Positions 1 through 9,341 of a DNA stretch of 64,000 nt are shown here, piece by piece. Under the pieces are notes generated by a model. That model did not search any database, had not been told where the DNA came from, and saw nothing but the letters and a program-made list of their open reading frames with translations. The stretch's first letter is position 1, and each line of letters opens with the position of its first letter. The stretch covers positions 1 through 64,000 of the forward strand of contig JANRKB010000030.1 in the NCBI GenBank assembly GCA_033763695.1, read 5' to 3'. Source of the stretch: JANRKB01 sp033763695. GTDB lineage: Bacteria; Planctomycetota; Phycisphaerae; Phycisphaerales; UBA1924. The position numbers and the translations under genes were made by a program.

Positions 1-3000
1 TTCATCCACATCGCGCCACTGATCCGCAAACGCGGGCGGACAAGGCGATGCGAGCAGCAGTTTGACGTTCTGCAGCTCCGTGAGCAGACGCTCGGTCATG
101 CCGTAGACCTCGCGGAACACGCTCGGCAGACGCTCCGCACCGTCCTTGAGACGCTGCTCAAACTCCACGGCGTTTCGCGGCGTCGGCAAATCTCCGCCGC
201 CCTCCGCACCCATGAAGATTCGCTCTGCAAGCAACGACATCAGATCGTTCTTGAGTTCCTTCGCGTCGCCGTACGGCGCGTAGCGCATCGCCATGTGGTC
301 AAAGCCCGGCGGGAGCGTCACCCAAGGCCTCACCGTGTCGCGAGCACGCAGCAGAAACAACCGTCGCACGCCTTGCCGCGTCGCCTTGGCCGCGTCGTTC
401 GCGGAGGGCATCAATCGCAAGCCGACCGCGTTGCCTTGATCGATGATCGCCGGGAAGCCCGCGATCGTCACCGTGCCGCGCTTGATCTCGACGCGCTCGG
501 GCAGATTGTCGAACGCCCAAGCCGTGATGCCGTCGCGATGGAACGACTCCGCCGCGGCCTTCACAAATCCGCCGACGGCCTTCGCGCCGAGTTCCTGTCT
601 CAGAGCCGGCAACTCACGCGATTGCCTGAGTTCCTTTCCGCGCTCGTCGATCACGCTGAAGTTCATCTTCAGGTGCGGCGAGAGCTCGCCAGTCTTCCAC
701 GCACTCCGCGGCACAGGCACGCCGGTCCGCTTACCGATCGCCGCGCCCAGCAGATCGAGCAAGTCTCCCTCGCCGAATCGGTGTGTCTTGAGGAACTCAT
801 CCGCGAAGTCGGGCGCGGATTCGATGTAGTGGCGCTGCGCCTTGGGCAACCCGCGAACCAACTCGATGATCTTCTCCCGCACCAGCCCCGGCACCAGCCA
901 CTCATGCCGCGCGTCCTCGACCTGCGGCAGAGCCTCGACCGGCACACGCAACGTCACGCCGTCGTACGCCTGCCCCGGCTCAAGCCGATACAGCAGCGGC
1001 ATGGTGTTGCCGTGGACGTCCACTCGATCAGGAAACCGCTCTGGCGTGATATCCGACGCGTCGCCGACGAGCAGTGTCTCACGCGTCATGTGCAGAAGCC
1101 GCGGCTGCTTCTTCTGCTCCCAACGCCACCACTCCAGAAACCCGCGCACGCTGTTCACGTTCTGCGGCACGCGCTTGTCGAAGAACTCGAACATCGCGTC
1201 GTTGCCCGCCAGCAGACTCGGACGCCGCGCCTTGGCCTCCATCGTCTTGATCTGCTCGATCAGCGTGTGATTGTGCTCTTGGAACTCTTCGTCGAGTTCG
1301 CAGTCCCCCTCGACCAGCGCGTGATGAATGAAGATCTCACGGGCAGCCTTGGCATCAACCGAGCCGTAGTTGACACGCCGATGGTTGTAAATCTCAAGGC
1401 CATAGAGCGTGCCGCGTTCACGGGCGACAACCGTGCCGCTCTCGGGGTTCCAGTGCGGCTCTTCGTGGGTCTTTTTGATGAGGTGCCGCGCAAGCGACTC
1501 AATCCACTGCGGCTGAATCTGGGCCGTCGTCCGCGCGTACAACTTCGTTGTCCGCACGAGTTCGGCACTCATCGCCCACTTGGGCTGCTTCTTGAAGGTC
1601 CCGGAGCCGGGGTGAATCGCGAACTTGATGCCGCGTGCGCCCGTGTACTCGTACTGCTCGCCCTTGGTGCCGATGTTGCTGAGCAGCCCCGTGAGCAACG
1701 CGCGATGGATCGCGTCGTAGTCGGCGGGCTTGTCGTTCTCTTTGTGCCCGATCTCAAGAATCTGGGCGTGCAGTTGGCGATGGATGTCCTCCCACTCGCG
1801 CAGGCGATTGAAGGAAAGGAACTTCTCCTTGCACCACTTGCGGAACTTGCTGTGCGAGAGATGCCGCTCCTGCTCGCGGACCAGCTTCCAAAGGCTCAGA
1901 TACGCGAGGAAGTCTGATCGCTCATCGCCCAGCGTCGCGTGCGCGGCGTCCGCCGCATCCCGCTTGTCCTGCGGGCGATCGCGCGGGTCCTGCACCGACA
2001 GGGCGGCGGCGATCACCAGCACCTCTCGTAGTGACCCCTCGCGCTCGGCGGCGAGGATCATCCGTCCCAGCCGCGGGTCCACCGGCAGTTTCGCCAAGTC
2101 GACGCCCAGTCGCGTGAGTTCGCCGCGATCGTCGATCGCACCCAGTTCCTGCAGCGTGTCGTACCCGTCGCGGATCAGCCTTGAATCCGGCGGCTCGACG
2201 AAGGGGAACTCTTCGATCGGCCCCAGCCGCAGGGCCTTCATCTGCAAGATCACGCTCGCGAGATTCGTCCGCAGGATCTCCGGCTCAGTGAAGTCCGCGC
2301 GCGCGGCGAAGTCCTGCTCGCTGTAGAGCCGAATGCAGATGCCCGGCCCGACACGGCCGCATCGCCCCTTGCGTTGGTCCGCGCTCGCCTTGCTGATCGC
2401 CTCGATCGGCAATCGCTGCACCTTCGTTCGCGCGGAGTATCGACTCACGCGCGCGACACCTGTATCGACGACGTAGCGAATGCCCGGCACCGTGAGCGAC
2501 GTCTCTGCGACGTTGGTCGCCAGCACGATCCGCCGCCCCGGCGACGGCGCGAACACCTTCATCTGCTCTTCAGCGCTCAGTCGCGCATACAGCGGCAGGA
2601 TCTCCGAGCCCGGCGGATGATGCTTGCGCAACGCCTCGGCCGTCTCGCGGATCTCTCGCTCGCCGGGCAGGAACACCAGCACATCGCCGCTGCCTTCGCG
2701 CGACACTTCGTCCACCGCGTTGAGGATCGCCGTCTCCGGGTCGACGTCCTCCGCCTCGGGCTGCGAAATGTCTGCCACCAAGGGGCGATAGCGGACCTCG
2801 ACCGGATACGTCCGCCCCGACACGTTGATGATCGGCGCGGGCTTGCCATCGCGCCCCGCGAAGTGCGTGGCAAATCGCTCCGGATCGATCGTCGCCGAGG
2901 TGATGATCAGTTTCAGGTCCGGCCGCCGCGGCAGCAGTTGGTGCAGATAGCCCAGCAGGAAATCGATGTTCAGGCTGCGCTCGTGGGCCTCGTCGACGAT

Positions 3001-3588
3001 CAGCGTGTCGTACTGGCTCAGGAACCGGTCCGCCGCCGTCTCCGCGAGCAAGATGCCGTCGGTCATCAGCTTGATGAGCGTCTGCGGCCCGGTGCGATCA
3101 CCGAAACGCACCTTGTAGCCGACGACATGGGGCGAAGACCGCTCACTATGCCCCAGCGGCACGCACATTTCATGCGCGAGGCGCGTCGCGACGCTGCGGG
3201 CCGCGATACGCCGCGGCTGCGTGTGCCCGATCATCCCGCCGATGCCGCGCCCGAGTTCGAGACAGATTTTGGGCAACTGTGTCGTCTTGCCGCTGCCGGT
3301 CTCGCCGCAGAGCACGACGACCTGATTCCTCGCGATCAGTTCCTTGATCTCATCGCGTTTGCCGACGACTGGCAACTCGGCTGGATAGCGAATGTCGGGC
3401 ACGCTGGCCGCCCGAGCCTCCCGGCGCTGCGCAGACCGCAACGCGTCCTCGGCGATCTGGTCGATCACCCGCGGGTCGCCCCCGCGTTCGCGCCCCATCA
3501 CGCCGCGCAGGCGACCGCGCAGCCGGTGCTGGTCGCACAGCATCGCGGCATCAATGACACGCTGAATTTCCTGCACACTGGGCGGCAC
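1..3588 (-). CDS. hrpA: ATP-dependent RNA helicase HrpA, C-terminus beyond the left edge
   Basis: DEAH-box RNA helicase of the HrpA family, a cytoplasmic RNA/RNP remodelling enzyme. Walker A GETGSGKTT lies at about residues 95-103, followed by the DEAH box with VDEAHERSL, the SAT motif, and QRKGRCGRVGPG as motif VI. The long HrpA-type C-terminal region (DUF3418-like) follows and is still open at base 1, so the end is missing; 1196 codons are visible. The GTG start at 3588 is chosen because the first residues (IQRVIDAAMLCDQHRLRGRL) line up with the E. coli HrpA N-terminus, and a TACACT box sits 7 nt upstream with no Shine-Dalgarno. The family is clear; only the exact start is inferred. Confidence 0.93.
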   Translation of the reverse strand, partial: MPPSVQEIQRVIDAAMLCDQHRLRGRLRGVMGRERGGDPRVIDQIAEDALRSAQRREARAASVPDIRYPAELPVVGKRDEIKELIARNQVVVLCGETGSGKTTQLPKICLELGRGIGGMIGHTQPRRIAARSVATRLAHEMCVPLGHSERSSPHVVGYKVRFGDRTGPQTLIKLMTDGILLAETAADRFLSQYDTLIVDEAHERSLNIDFLLGYLHQLLPRRPDLKLIITSATIDPERFATHFAGRDGKPAPIINVSGRTYPVEVRYRPLVADISQPEAEDVDPETAILNAVDEVSREGSGDVLVFLPGEREIRETAEALRKHHPPGSEILPLYARLSAEEQMKVFAPSPGRRIVLATNVAETSLTVPGIRYVVDTGVARVSRYSARTKVQRLPIEAISKASADQRKGRCGRVGPGICIRLYSEQDFAARADFTEPEILRTNLASVILQMKALRLGPIEEFPFVEPPDSRLIRDGYDTLQELGAIDDRGELTRLGVDLAKLPVDPRLGRMILAAEREGSLREVLVIAAALSVQDPRDRPQDKRDAADAAHATLGDERSDFLAYLSLWKLVREQERHLSHSKFRKWCKEKFLSFNRLREWEDIHRQLHAQILEIGHKENDKPADYDAIHRALLTGLLSNIGTKGEQYEYTGARGIKFAIHPGSGTFKKQPKWAMSAELVRTTKLYARTTAQIQPQWIESLARHLIKKTHEEPHWNPESGTVVARERGTLYGLEIYNHRRVNYGSVDAKAAREIFIHHALVEGDCELDEEFQEHNHTLIEQIKTMEAKARRPSLLAGNDAMFEFFDKRVPQNVNSVRGFLEWWRWEQKKQPRLLHMTRETLLVGDASDITPERFPDRVDVHGNTMPLLYRLEPGQAYDGVTLRVPVEALPQVEDARHEWLVPGLVREKIIELVRGLPKAQRHYIESAPDFADEFLKTHRFGEGDLLDLLGAAIGKRTGVPVPRSAWKTGELSPHLKMNFSVIDERGKELRQSRELPALRQELGAKAVGGFVKAAAESFHRDGITAWAFDNLPERVEIKRGTVTIAGFPAIIDQGNAVGLRLMPSANDAAKATRQGVRRLFLLRARDTVRPWVTLPPGFDHMAMRYAPYGDAKELKNDLMSLLAERIFMGAEGGGDLPTPRNAVEFEQRLKDGAERLPSVFREVYGMTERLLTELQNVKLLLASPCPPAFADQWRDVDE

Positions 3589-3610
3589 GGGGCGAAGTGT
3601 AGAGAAGGGA

Positions 3611-3643
3611 AGAGACCAAGAGACGGAGAGACGCAGAGACGGA
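3611..3643. repeat. purine-rich AGAGAC/GGAG low-complexity stretch
   Basis: This short run is built from imperfect AGAGAC, GGAG and ACGCAGAGAC units, just upstream of hrpA and before the end of the next gene. It looks like a small tandem-type repeat; no function is visible. Confidence 0.5.
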
Positions 3644-3718
3644 GTGCGAAAGGCCAAGAAGAAGTCACCGAGGCAACGACTGCTCAGCCTCTCCGACGTT
3701 CTGCCACGTCGCTCCTCA

Positions 3719-5263
3719 TCACTTCGCCGTCAGCTTCACTTCGCCCAGATCGATCACCGCACCGTTGGACTGGTAGTAGTCCACGTTCATCGTCACTTCG
3801 TCGATGCTCGTAAACACCAGACAGGAGCGGCCCATCCGATTCGCGTAGTCAAGATCGCCGTCGCTGGGGCCAGAGTAATCAGAGTTAAACGCCTTCTGCA
3901 CGTGCAGATGGAAGTGCAGCAATGCCGAATCACTGGCCGACAGCATGTCGTCGGACGCGATAAACGTGCGATCGTTCTTCCGCTGGCCGGGGCGCGGCGG
4001 GTACAGCGTCGCCACAAACGGCACCGGCTTGCCCGCCGCGCTCGATGCCGCCGCCAGATCCGTCGCGCGGATCACGCCGCCGTATTCCGTCGTGTCGTCC
4101 TTGCGATCCAGCAGCGAGCACTCGAACAATCGCGTCACGACGGTCGGCTCGCTCAAGGCTTGATCCACGACAAGCAGCGCCAGCAGATCGCCCCACTTGA
4201 GCTTGTCGCCCCAGTCATCAATCCGCTCGCTCACGGGGATCTCACCCCGCACGGTGCGATAGTGATGCTCGCGCGGGACGACGCGTTCCTTGACCATCAG
4301 CAGCAGTTCGTCCCGCGACCTTTCCAGCCACTCGGGCTTGTGTGCCGCGGCCCAGCGAATCGGCTCGGCATGGCGGAGCCGGAGCAGGCCATAACGCTCA
4401 CGCGGCAGCTTCGCGATCGCGCTGCTCGCCTCCTGCCACCACTGCTGATTCGCCGCACTCTTGGGATTGCGCAGTCGCTTGAGCCAGCGGATCTCTTCAC
4501 CCGTCAATGGGATCGTCTTGAGATCACGCAAGGCGGCGCGCATTTCCACGATCAGTTCGTCGTCGTTGGCGCCTTCCTCGATCAATCCCGCACGCAACTG
4601 CCCATCCGAATCCAGCCGCGCAAGCAGGTCCCACGCATCAACCCGCGTGCGTTCGGCCCAGTCCACGGGCAGCGATGTCTTGTCCGACGCGGGCGGATTG
4701 AGGAAGACGTCGTACGCGATCCGCTCCACAGGCTTGTCGGGCACAAGCGTCTTGAGGGCGATCCGCTCGGCCCGATCTTCTTCGCTCTTGAGCGCGGGGA
4801 CGGCACGCGAGTAGCTGCGGATCATCGCTGGCACGTAGTCCGTCCAGCCGCGCTCGGCGGCAGACTTGCAGATCTCGGTGACGACGGTTCGATCGGCCTC
4901 ACGCGGGAGCATCAAACGCAACATCTGTCGCGTGTCTTCGATGCCCTCGGGGTCCGTATCGCTCAAGAGCGCCTTGACGATCTCGACGCGGACCATGCCG
5001 CTGGCACCTGCGCTCCAGAGCATGTCCTTGAAGACCTTGCGCGTTCCCGCACGGGCGGCCGAGCCAGGCTCCGTCGCGTTCCAGGCCTTTGCCACCTGCA
5101 TCGCGCGATAGCGCTCCGGGTTGGTCGGCTTCTTGAGTTCAGTGAGCGGGTCTTTGCCCGATGTCGCGCCGTCACTGGCGCAACCGGGAAGCCCGCCCGC
5201 CATTACGACCGCCAACACAACGCTCTTGACCGCCATCAACGCCGAGACGCGAAGCTTGTTCAT
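3719..5263 (-). CDS. uncharacterised exported lipoprotein, about 514 aa
   Basis: I do not recognise this family. The start MNKLRVSALMAVKSVVLA gives a signal peptide ending in LPGC (Cys28) followed by ASDG, so a lipoprotein is likely, although proline in the lipobox is unusual. The rest is soluble and mostly helical, rich in charged residues, with a C-terminal part resembling a hydrophilic beta domain. ATG at 5263 is preferred over a longer upstream frame because the signal peptide begins there and a TAGACT box lies 8 nt upstream. It is a monocistronic unit between hrpA and the divergently transcribed Nfu gene. Confidence 0.75.
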   Translation of the reverse strand: MNKLRVSALMAVKSVVLAVVMAGGLPGCASDGATSGKDPLTELKKPTNPERYRAMQVAKAWNATEPGSAARAGTRKVFKDMLWSAGASGMVRVEIVKALLSDTDPEGIEDTRQMLRLMLPREADRTVVTEICKSAAERGWTDYVPAMIRSYSRAVPALKSEEDRAERIALKTLVPDKPVERIAYDVFLNPPASDKTSLPVDWAERTRVDAWDLLARLDSDGQLRAGLIEEGANDDELIVEMRAALRDLKTIPLTGEEIRWLKRLRNPKSAANQQWWQEASSAIAKLPRERYGLLRLRHAEPIRWAAAHKPEWLERSRDELLLMVKERVVPREHHYRTVRGEIPVSERIDDWGDKLKWGDLLALLVVDQALSEPTVVTRLFECSLLDRKDDTTEYGGVIRATDLAAASSAAGKPVPFVATLYPPRPGQRKNDRTFIASDDMLSASDSALLHFHLHVQKAFNSDYSGPSDGDLDYANRMGRSCLVFTSIDEVTMNVDYYQSNGAVIDLGEVKLTAK

Positions 5264-5360
5264 GCGGCGAGAGTCTATCGAGCCGGTGCGTGATGGCGCG
5301 TCCCCCGCCCCGACAATCATCCGATCGTGGCTCGGCGTACACTTCCGTCAGAGGTTTCCC

Positions 5361-5636
5361 ATGCCCGACAGTGCTTCCGGCTCCAACTCCCAAGCCTCCC
5401 CGACCGGCTCGGTCAATGACCGCGTCGCCAAGGTGATCAGCCTGATCCGCCCGGCCGTGCAATCCGACGGCGGCGATCTGGAGCTCGTCGGCGTGACGCC
5501 CGACGGCGTTGTCCAAGTTCGCTTCCACGGCGCCTGCGTCGGTTGCCCCTCATCCAGTGCGACGCTCCAGCTCGGGATTGAGCGAAACCTCAAGTCCCAC
5601 GTACCCGAAGTGCGCGGCGTGCAGGCCGTGAACTGA
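5361..5636 (+). CDS. NifU C-terminal domain (Nfu-type) iron-sulfur scaffold protein
   Basis: A 91-residue protein made almost wholly of one Nfu domain. It carries IRPAVQSDGGDLELVGV and the cluster-binding pair Cys59-Val-Gly-Cys62, the CxxC that holds a bridging [4Fe-4S] cluster in this family. The role is iron-sulfur cluster storage or transfer to apoproteins in the cytoplasm. ATG at 5361 has an AGAGG ribosome-binding site about 6 nt upstream. A class V aminotransferase that could supply sulfur lies 0.5 kb downstream; a functional link is inference only. Confidence 0.93.
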   Translation: MPDSASGSNSQASPTGSVNDRVAKVISLIRPAVQSDGGDLELVGVTPDGVVQVRFHGACVGCPSSSATLQLGIERNLKSHVPEVRGVQAVN

Positions 5637-5752
5637 CCCTGCGGCCCCAGAGCCCCTCGCAGGCGAGCTCCTAAACCGTACCGGCTTCTGCACTTATCCA
5701 CACACCCGACCGCATTGCAAACCAGAATATCGCTGATTTCCCGGACCGGGGC

Positions 5753-5781
5753 TTGGTTTCCTTGCGGGGTTCTGATATACC
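5753..5781 (+). promoter_or_regulatory. sigma-70-like promoter of csrA
   Basis: TTGGTT at 5753-5758 and TATACC at 5776-5781 are separated by exactly 17 bp. Transcription would start near 5788, giving a leader of about 63 nt before the csrA ATG. Seen by eye, not tested. Confidence 0.55.
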
Positions 5782-5806
5782 ACTAGCGGTGGCCCCACAA
5801 AGGTGG

Positions 5807-5825
5807 CTCGGCGAGGACTGCCGAG
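5807..5825 (+). promoter_or_regulatory. hairpin with AGGA in its loop in the csrA leader (likely CsrA binding site)
   Basis: CTCGGC (5807-5812) pairs perfectly with GCCGAG (5820-5825), and the 7-nt loop GAGGACT displays AGGA. A GGA motif in a hairpin loop upstream of a start codon is the known binding signature of CsrA. It ends 25 nt before the csrA ATG, so autoregulation is a natural inference. Confidence 0.55.
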
Positions 5826-5850
5826 ATCGTGGGGGTTGGGAGCGCTTTGT

Positions 5851-6075
5851 ATGCTCGTCATCACACGTCGCGAAGGCGAGGAAATCGTCATTGGCGACCC
5901 GAGGAATCCGATCGGCGTGGTGCGCATCGCGTCGGTGAAGGGTGAACGCGTGCGCGTGGCCTTCGACTTCCCACGGGAGGTCGAGATTCACCGCCGCGAG
6001 ATCGCGGACCAGATTGTTCAGCAGGGTCCGGAGATCGCCGGCACGATCAAGCCCGGGATTGCGGCGACTTCGTAA
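5851..6075 (+). CDS. csrA: carbon storage regulator CsrA
   Basis: A 74-residue homodimeric RNA-binding translational regulator. The sequence opens with MLVITRREGEEIVIGD, the CsrA hallmark, then VVRIASVKGERVRVAFDFPREVEIHRREI, matching the beta strands and the conserved Arg of strand beta5 (VxIHRxEI). ATG at 5851 is chosen because CsrA proteins begin at MLVxTR; a GGGAG stretch at about 5838-5842 can serve as ribosome-binding site. The upstream leader has a promoter and a GGA-loop hairpin, so it probably regulates its own translation. Its other targets cannot be read from this window. Confidence 0.96.
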   Translation: MLVITRREGEEIVIGDPRNPIGVVRIASVKGERVRVAFDFPREVEIHRREIADQIVQQGPEIAGTIKPGIAATS

Positions 6076-6178
6076 GTCGTTTCAGGACATGGAAAGCCGA
6101 CGCGAGGCACGCCGGTGGGGTCGTGCGTGTCGCGTCGGTTTTTCCTTGCGCGGGCGTGCCGCTGGCTACCATCGCAGT

Positions 6179-7483
6179 GTGAACGATTCGTCCTCGGCAC
6201 CCGAGCGTCTGTACCTCGACAACGCCGCCACGAGCTTCCCCAAGCCCGCTGCGGTGCACGAGGCGATGTTGGCCTATGCCACGACAATCGGAGCGACCCC
6301 AGGGCGGGCGAACTACGCCGAGTCGCGACAAGGCGGCAGGCTCATTCAGCAATGCCGCGAGCGTCTGTGCCGCCTCTTCAACGTCCCCCACCCCGACCGG
6401 CCTGAACAGGTCATCTTCACGCTCAACACCACAGACGCCCTCAATCTGGCCATCAAGGGCTTGGCTCGACACATCCAGAGGGCGACGCCGGGACGCCGGA
6501 TCCACATGATCTCGACGCAGGCGGACCACAACAGCGTGCTCCGCCCGCTGAACGCATTGCGTGCGGACGGGATCGAGTGGACCTGCATCCCAGTCGCGCC
6601 CCGTTCGTGGCGGATCAATCCGGAGGATGTCGCGCGGGCGCTCACGCCGGACACAGCGCTGGTCGTGATGAACCACGCGAGCAACGTCACCGGCGTGATC
6701 CAGCCCGCGGCTGACGTCGGCGCAATCTGCGGTCGTGCCGGCGTGCCGTTCCTCCTCGACATCGCCCAATCCGGCGGCCACATCGGCGTGGACGTGAAGT
6801 CACTCCATGTCGACCTGCTTGCCTTCCCGGGCCACAAGGGTCTACTCGGTCCGCTCGGAACCGGCGGCCTGTGGATTCGCCCCGGGCTTGAGGCCCGGAT
6901 CGCCCCGCTCCGCGAAGGCGGCACGGGCACATCGAGCGACATCGACGTCCAGCCCGAGTTCCTGCCCGACAAGTACGAACCGGGCAGCCACAACGCCGTC
7001 GGCATCGCTGGCTTGTCCGAAGCGATCGCGTACCTGCTTCAGCACGGCACCGATCTCTTCACGCACGAGCAAGAACTCATCGCACGCTTTCTGCGTGGCC
7101 TTGCCGAGCGTGGCTGCCAGACCATCGACAACGCGGCCCGCGCCGACGGCCCGCTGCAATCCCTTCGACTCCTGGGGCCAATGTCCGAACGCGGGCGCAT
7201 CGGTGTCTTCACCTTCGTCCACACGAGCCTCACGCCTCGGGAACTCGCCGATCAGCTTGAGACGCGGTTCGGCGTTCTGTGTCGCCCCGGCGTGCACTGT
7301 GCCCCGCGCATGCACTCTGCGCTCGGCACGCTCGACGGCGATCCTGCCCATCGCGGCGGCCTGCGTCTGTCCCTCGGGCCGTTTGTCACCGCCGCCGATG
7401 TCGATCGGACGCTGGACGCCCTGACCGCGGTGTGCGCGACATCCGCGCCGCGAAGCGCGGACGTGGCCTCAACGCTCACGTAA
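6179..7483 (+). CDS. class V aminotransferase, cysteine desulfurase family
   Basis: PLP enzyme of about 434 aa. It has the N-terminal YLDNAATSFPKP, the HNSVLRP histidine region, the PLP lysine in FPGHKG (Lys220), and a C-terminal RPGVHCAPRMHSALGT with the candidate catalytic cysteine. This pattern fits the subgroup of cysteine desulfurase-like proteins typified by TIGR01977 rather than SufS or IscS proper. GTG at 6179 gives a compact N-terminus and has TACCAT 6 nt upstream. The sulfur acceptor is unknown; the Nfu protein at 5361 is a possible partner. A paralogue lies at 47541-48740. Confidence 0.88.
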   Translation: MNDSSSAPERLYLDNAATSFPKPAAVHEAMLAYATTIGATPGRANYAESRQGGRLIQQCRERLCRLFNVPHPDRPEQVIFTLNTTDALNLAIKGLARHIQRATPGRRIHMISTQADHNSVLRPLNALRADGIEWTCIPVAPRSWRINPEDVARALTPDTALVVMNHASNVTGVIQPAADVGAICGRAGVPFLLDIAQSGGHIGVDVKSLHVDLLAFPGHKGLLGPLGTGGLWIRPGLEARIAPLREGGTGTSSDIDVQPEFLPDKYEPGSHNAVGIAGLSEAIAYLLQHGTDLFTHEQELIARFLRGLAERGCQTIDNAARADGPLQSLRLLGPMSERGRIGVFTFVHTSLTPRELADQLETRFGVLCRPGVHCAPRMHSALGTLDGDPAHRGGLRLSLGPFVTAADVDRTLDALTAVCATSAPRSADVASTLT

Positions 7484-7517
7484 CCGAGCGAATGAACGTG
7501 CCGACCAGCGCGTTGGC

Positions 7518-8690
7518 TCAGCGCGTCACAAAGCGTGTGACGACGCCGCTGGTCGAGACGGCAAACAGCGCGCCGTCCTCGAACTTGTCGACGACGTACT
7601 GCGCCACGCCGTTCATCTTGAACTTCGCGACGATCTCGCCGTGGACCGCGTCAACGCGATTCAGGAATGAGCCATCCCAGACGATCAAATCGTTCTTGCG
7701 GACAGCGATGACTTCGCCCGCGAGCGCCGAGTTGCGCCACTTGACGGTGCCCATGCCCGCGTCGAGCGCAACCATGCCTTCGCCGGGGACGGTCACGAAG
7801 ATCGTCCCGGCGAAGATCGCCGGCTGGCTTCGGAGCGAGGCGGCGGTCTTGAAACGCCAAATCTGCGTGCCCGCCGGGGAATACGCGTACACCGACTGAT
7901 CAAGACACGCGAAGTACATCGCATTGCCATCGCTGATGGGCCGGGTCGCAAGCCCGCCGAAGACCTTGGCGCGGCTCTGGAGCGTGGCTGTAGACGCGTC
8001 CACGAACATCACTTCGCCCGATTGATTCACAGCGCCGATCAAACCGCCGACGCGAACCGGCGGCTGCGTGATGGCGCCCGAGAGGGCCACGCCGCGATAC
8101 TTCAGGCCGTTGCTGATGCGATGACTGAGCAGTTCGCCGACCGACGTGCCATAGAAGGCCAGATCACCAACGACCACCGGGGGCGTGTTGATCACTTTGT
8201 CGAAGGCGTGGCGCGAGCGATAGGTGCCGCTTTTGACGTCGATCACAAATGCCTCGGCATCGCTCGACACGAGGACACCAGCGTCGACGCGATCCAGCCC
8301 GTAGAAGCGCGTCAGCGGCGAACCGAGCTGCTGAGCCCAGACCGGCGAGCCGTTGCTGGCCGACAAAGCCGTGACCGTCGTTCCGGTGTCCTGCACCAGC
8401 ACAAGGTCGTCTGCAACCGTCACCTGACGAATCGAGCCGCCCGGCATCACGACAGGGAAGCCGCTCCAGTCGCGGCGGTAGCCCAGTTTCGCGTACGCCG
8501 CATCATCGATGTCCGTCTTGGCCAGGCGCTCCTCGGGCGAGGTCTGGGCGAGCGGACGCGGGCTGCTGCTGGCACAGCCGCCGAGCATGACGCCCACGCT
8601 CAGGCCCGTGGCCAGACCCACGCCAAGGCTCGACCCTGCGAGACGGCCAAGCATCGAGCACGACGAACGATTCCAGACGCGATTGAGCAT
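7518..8690 (-). CDS. exported PQQ-like beta-propeller lipoprotein
   Basis: A protein of about 390 aa with a long hydrophobic signal peptide ending in LGGCASS, so a lipoprotein. The mature part has repeated blades such as LVLVQDTGTTVTALSASNGSPVW and TVPGEGMVALDAGMGTVKW, typical of PQQ-like/BamB-type propellers. In that family such proteins scaffold envelope complexes or bind ligands without being enzymes; no quinoprotein catalytic residues were recognised. The ATG at 8690 is chosen because it begins the signal peptide. It converges with the class V aminotransferase gene. Confidence 0.8.
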   Translation of the reverse strand: MLNRVWNRSSCSMLGRLAGSSLGVGLATGLSVGVMLGGCASSSPRPLAQTSPEERLAKTDIDDAAYAKLGYRRDWSGFPVVMPGGSIRQVTVADDLVLVQDTGTTVTALSASNGSPVWAQQLGSPLTRFYGLDRVDAGVLVSSDAEAFVIDVKSGTYRSRHAFDKVINTPPVVVGDLAFYGTSVGELLSHRISNGLKYRGVALSGAITQPPVRVGGLIGAVNQSGEVMFVDASTATLQSRAKVFGGLATRPISDGNAMYFACLDQSVYAYSPAGTQIWRFKTAASLRSQPAIFAGTIFVTVPGEGMVALDAGMGTVKWRNSALAGEVIAVRKNDLIVWDGSFLNRVDAVHGEIVAKFKMNGVAQYVVDKFEDGALFAVSTSGVVTRFVTR

Positions 8691-9014
8691 CCCAGACTCC
8701 AGAGCGAACCCGACGCCAAACCGGTGGCGAGGCCGAACCCACAACACGCCGGACGCGAGCGGGAAGGAGAGTATCGAACTCCCCCCGCCCATGGTCAAGG
8801 GAAAGCCCCCCGCCATCACGCACCGGGATCACACGATACCAGCCCAAGGCCGCCCGCGTCGGCCACTCCCAACGCCCCAGTCCGTCCCCCGCCAACCCGG
8901 CGCGGCGATAGACTGGCGACGAGGAGAAGAGCGATCGGGGGTGGCCCGAACCCCCGGGCGGGCGTCGGCAGCGTCCTGACTCCATCGCGCGGGTCCATCA
9001 AGGAAGGTCGGACA
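8691..9014. other. divergent intergenic region, no gene seen
   Basis: This 324-base gap separates two divergent genes. It contains TACTCT on the minus strand near 8787-8792 and TAGACT on the plus strand near 8909-8914, which could be -10 boxes for the flanking genes. No open frame of coding quality, no strong hairpin and no repeat was found. Confidence 0.5.
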
Positions 9015-9335
9015 ATGACCGCAGCCAAACTCACCGACGCGCAGATCGAGGCAGCACTCCAGGCCGTGCCGGAGTGGAGCCTCGTCTCCGAGGCGATTCA
9101 ACGAACCTACCAGTTCAAGTCGTTCGTCGACTCGATGAAGTTCGTGAGCAAAGTTGCCAAGGCGGCCGAGGCCGACCAGCATCACCCCGACATCCTGATC
9201 CGCTACAACAAGGTCACGCTCACGCTCAGCACGCACGACGCGGGCGGGATCACGGCGAAGGATTTTGCTCTGGCGACCAAGTGCGACGGTTTCGTACGTC
9301 CCCGCAAGAGCAGCTCTCCGCCCGCAGCCCCGTGA
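9015..9335 (+). CDS. pterin-4a-carbinolamine dehydratase
   Basis: A 106-residue enzyme that dehydrates 4a-hydroxytetrahydrobiopterin after aromatic amino acid hydroxylation. The active-site signature DQHHPDI is at residues 54-60 (His56, His57), followed by the conserved strand KVTLTLSTHDAGGITAKDFALA. ATG at 9015 has AGGAAGG as ribosome-binding site about 8 nt upstream. No phenylalanine hydroxylase lies next to it; homogentisate dioxygenase, a later enzyme of the same catabolic route, is at 61352 in this window. Confidence 0.93.
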   Translation: MTAAKLTDAQIEAALQAVPEWSLVSEAIQRTYQFKSFVDSMKFVSKVAKAAEADQHHPDILIRYNKVTLTLSTHDAGGITAKDFALATKCDGFVRPRKSSSPPAAP

Positions 9336-9341
9336 GCCGGG

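Noticed and set aside
295..1917. Long plus-strand open frame opposite hrpA
   Set aside because: Arg/His-rich antisense shadow of a strongly recognisable helicase on the minus strand; such frames are common in GC-rich DNA.
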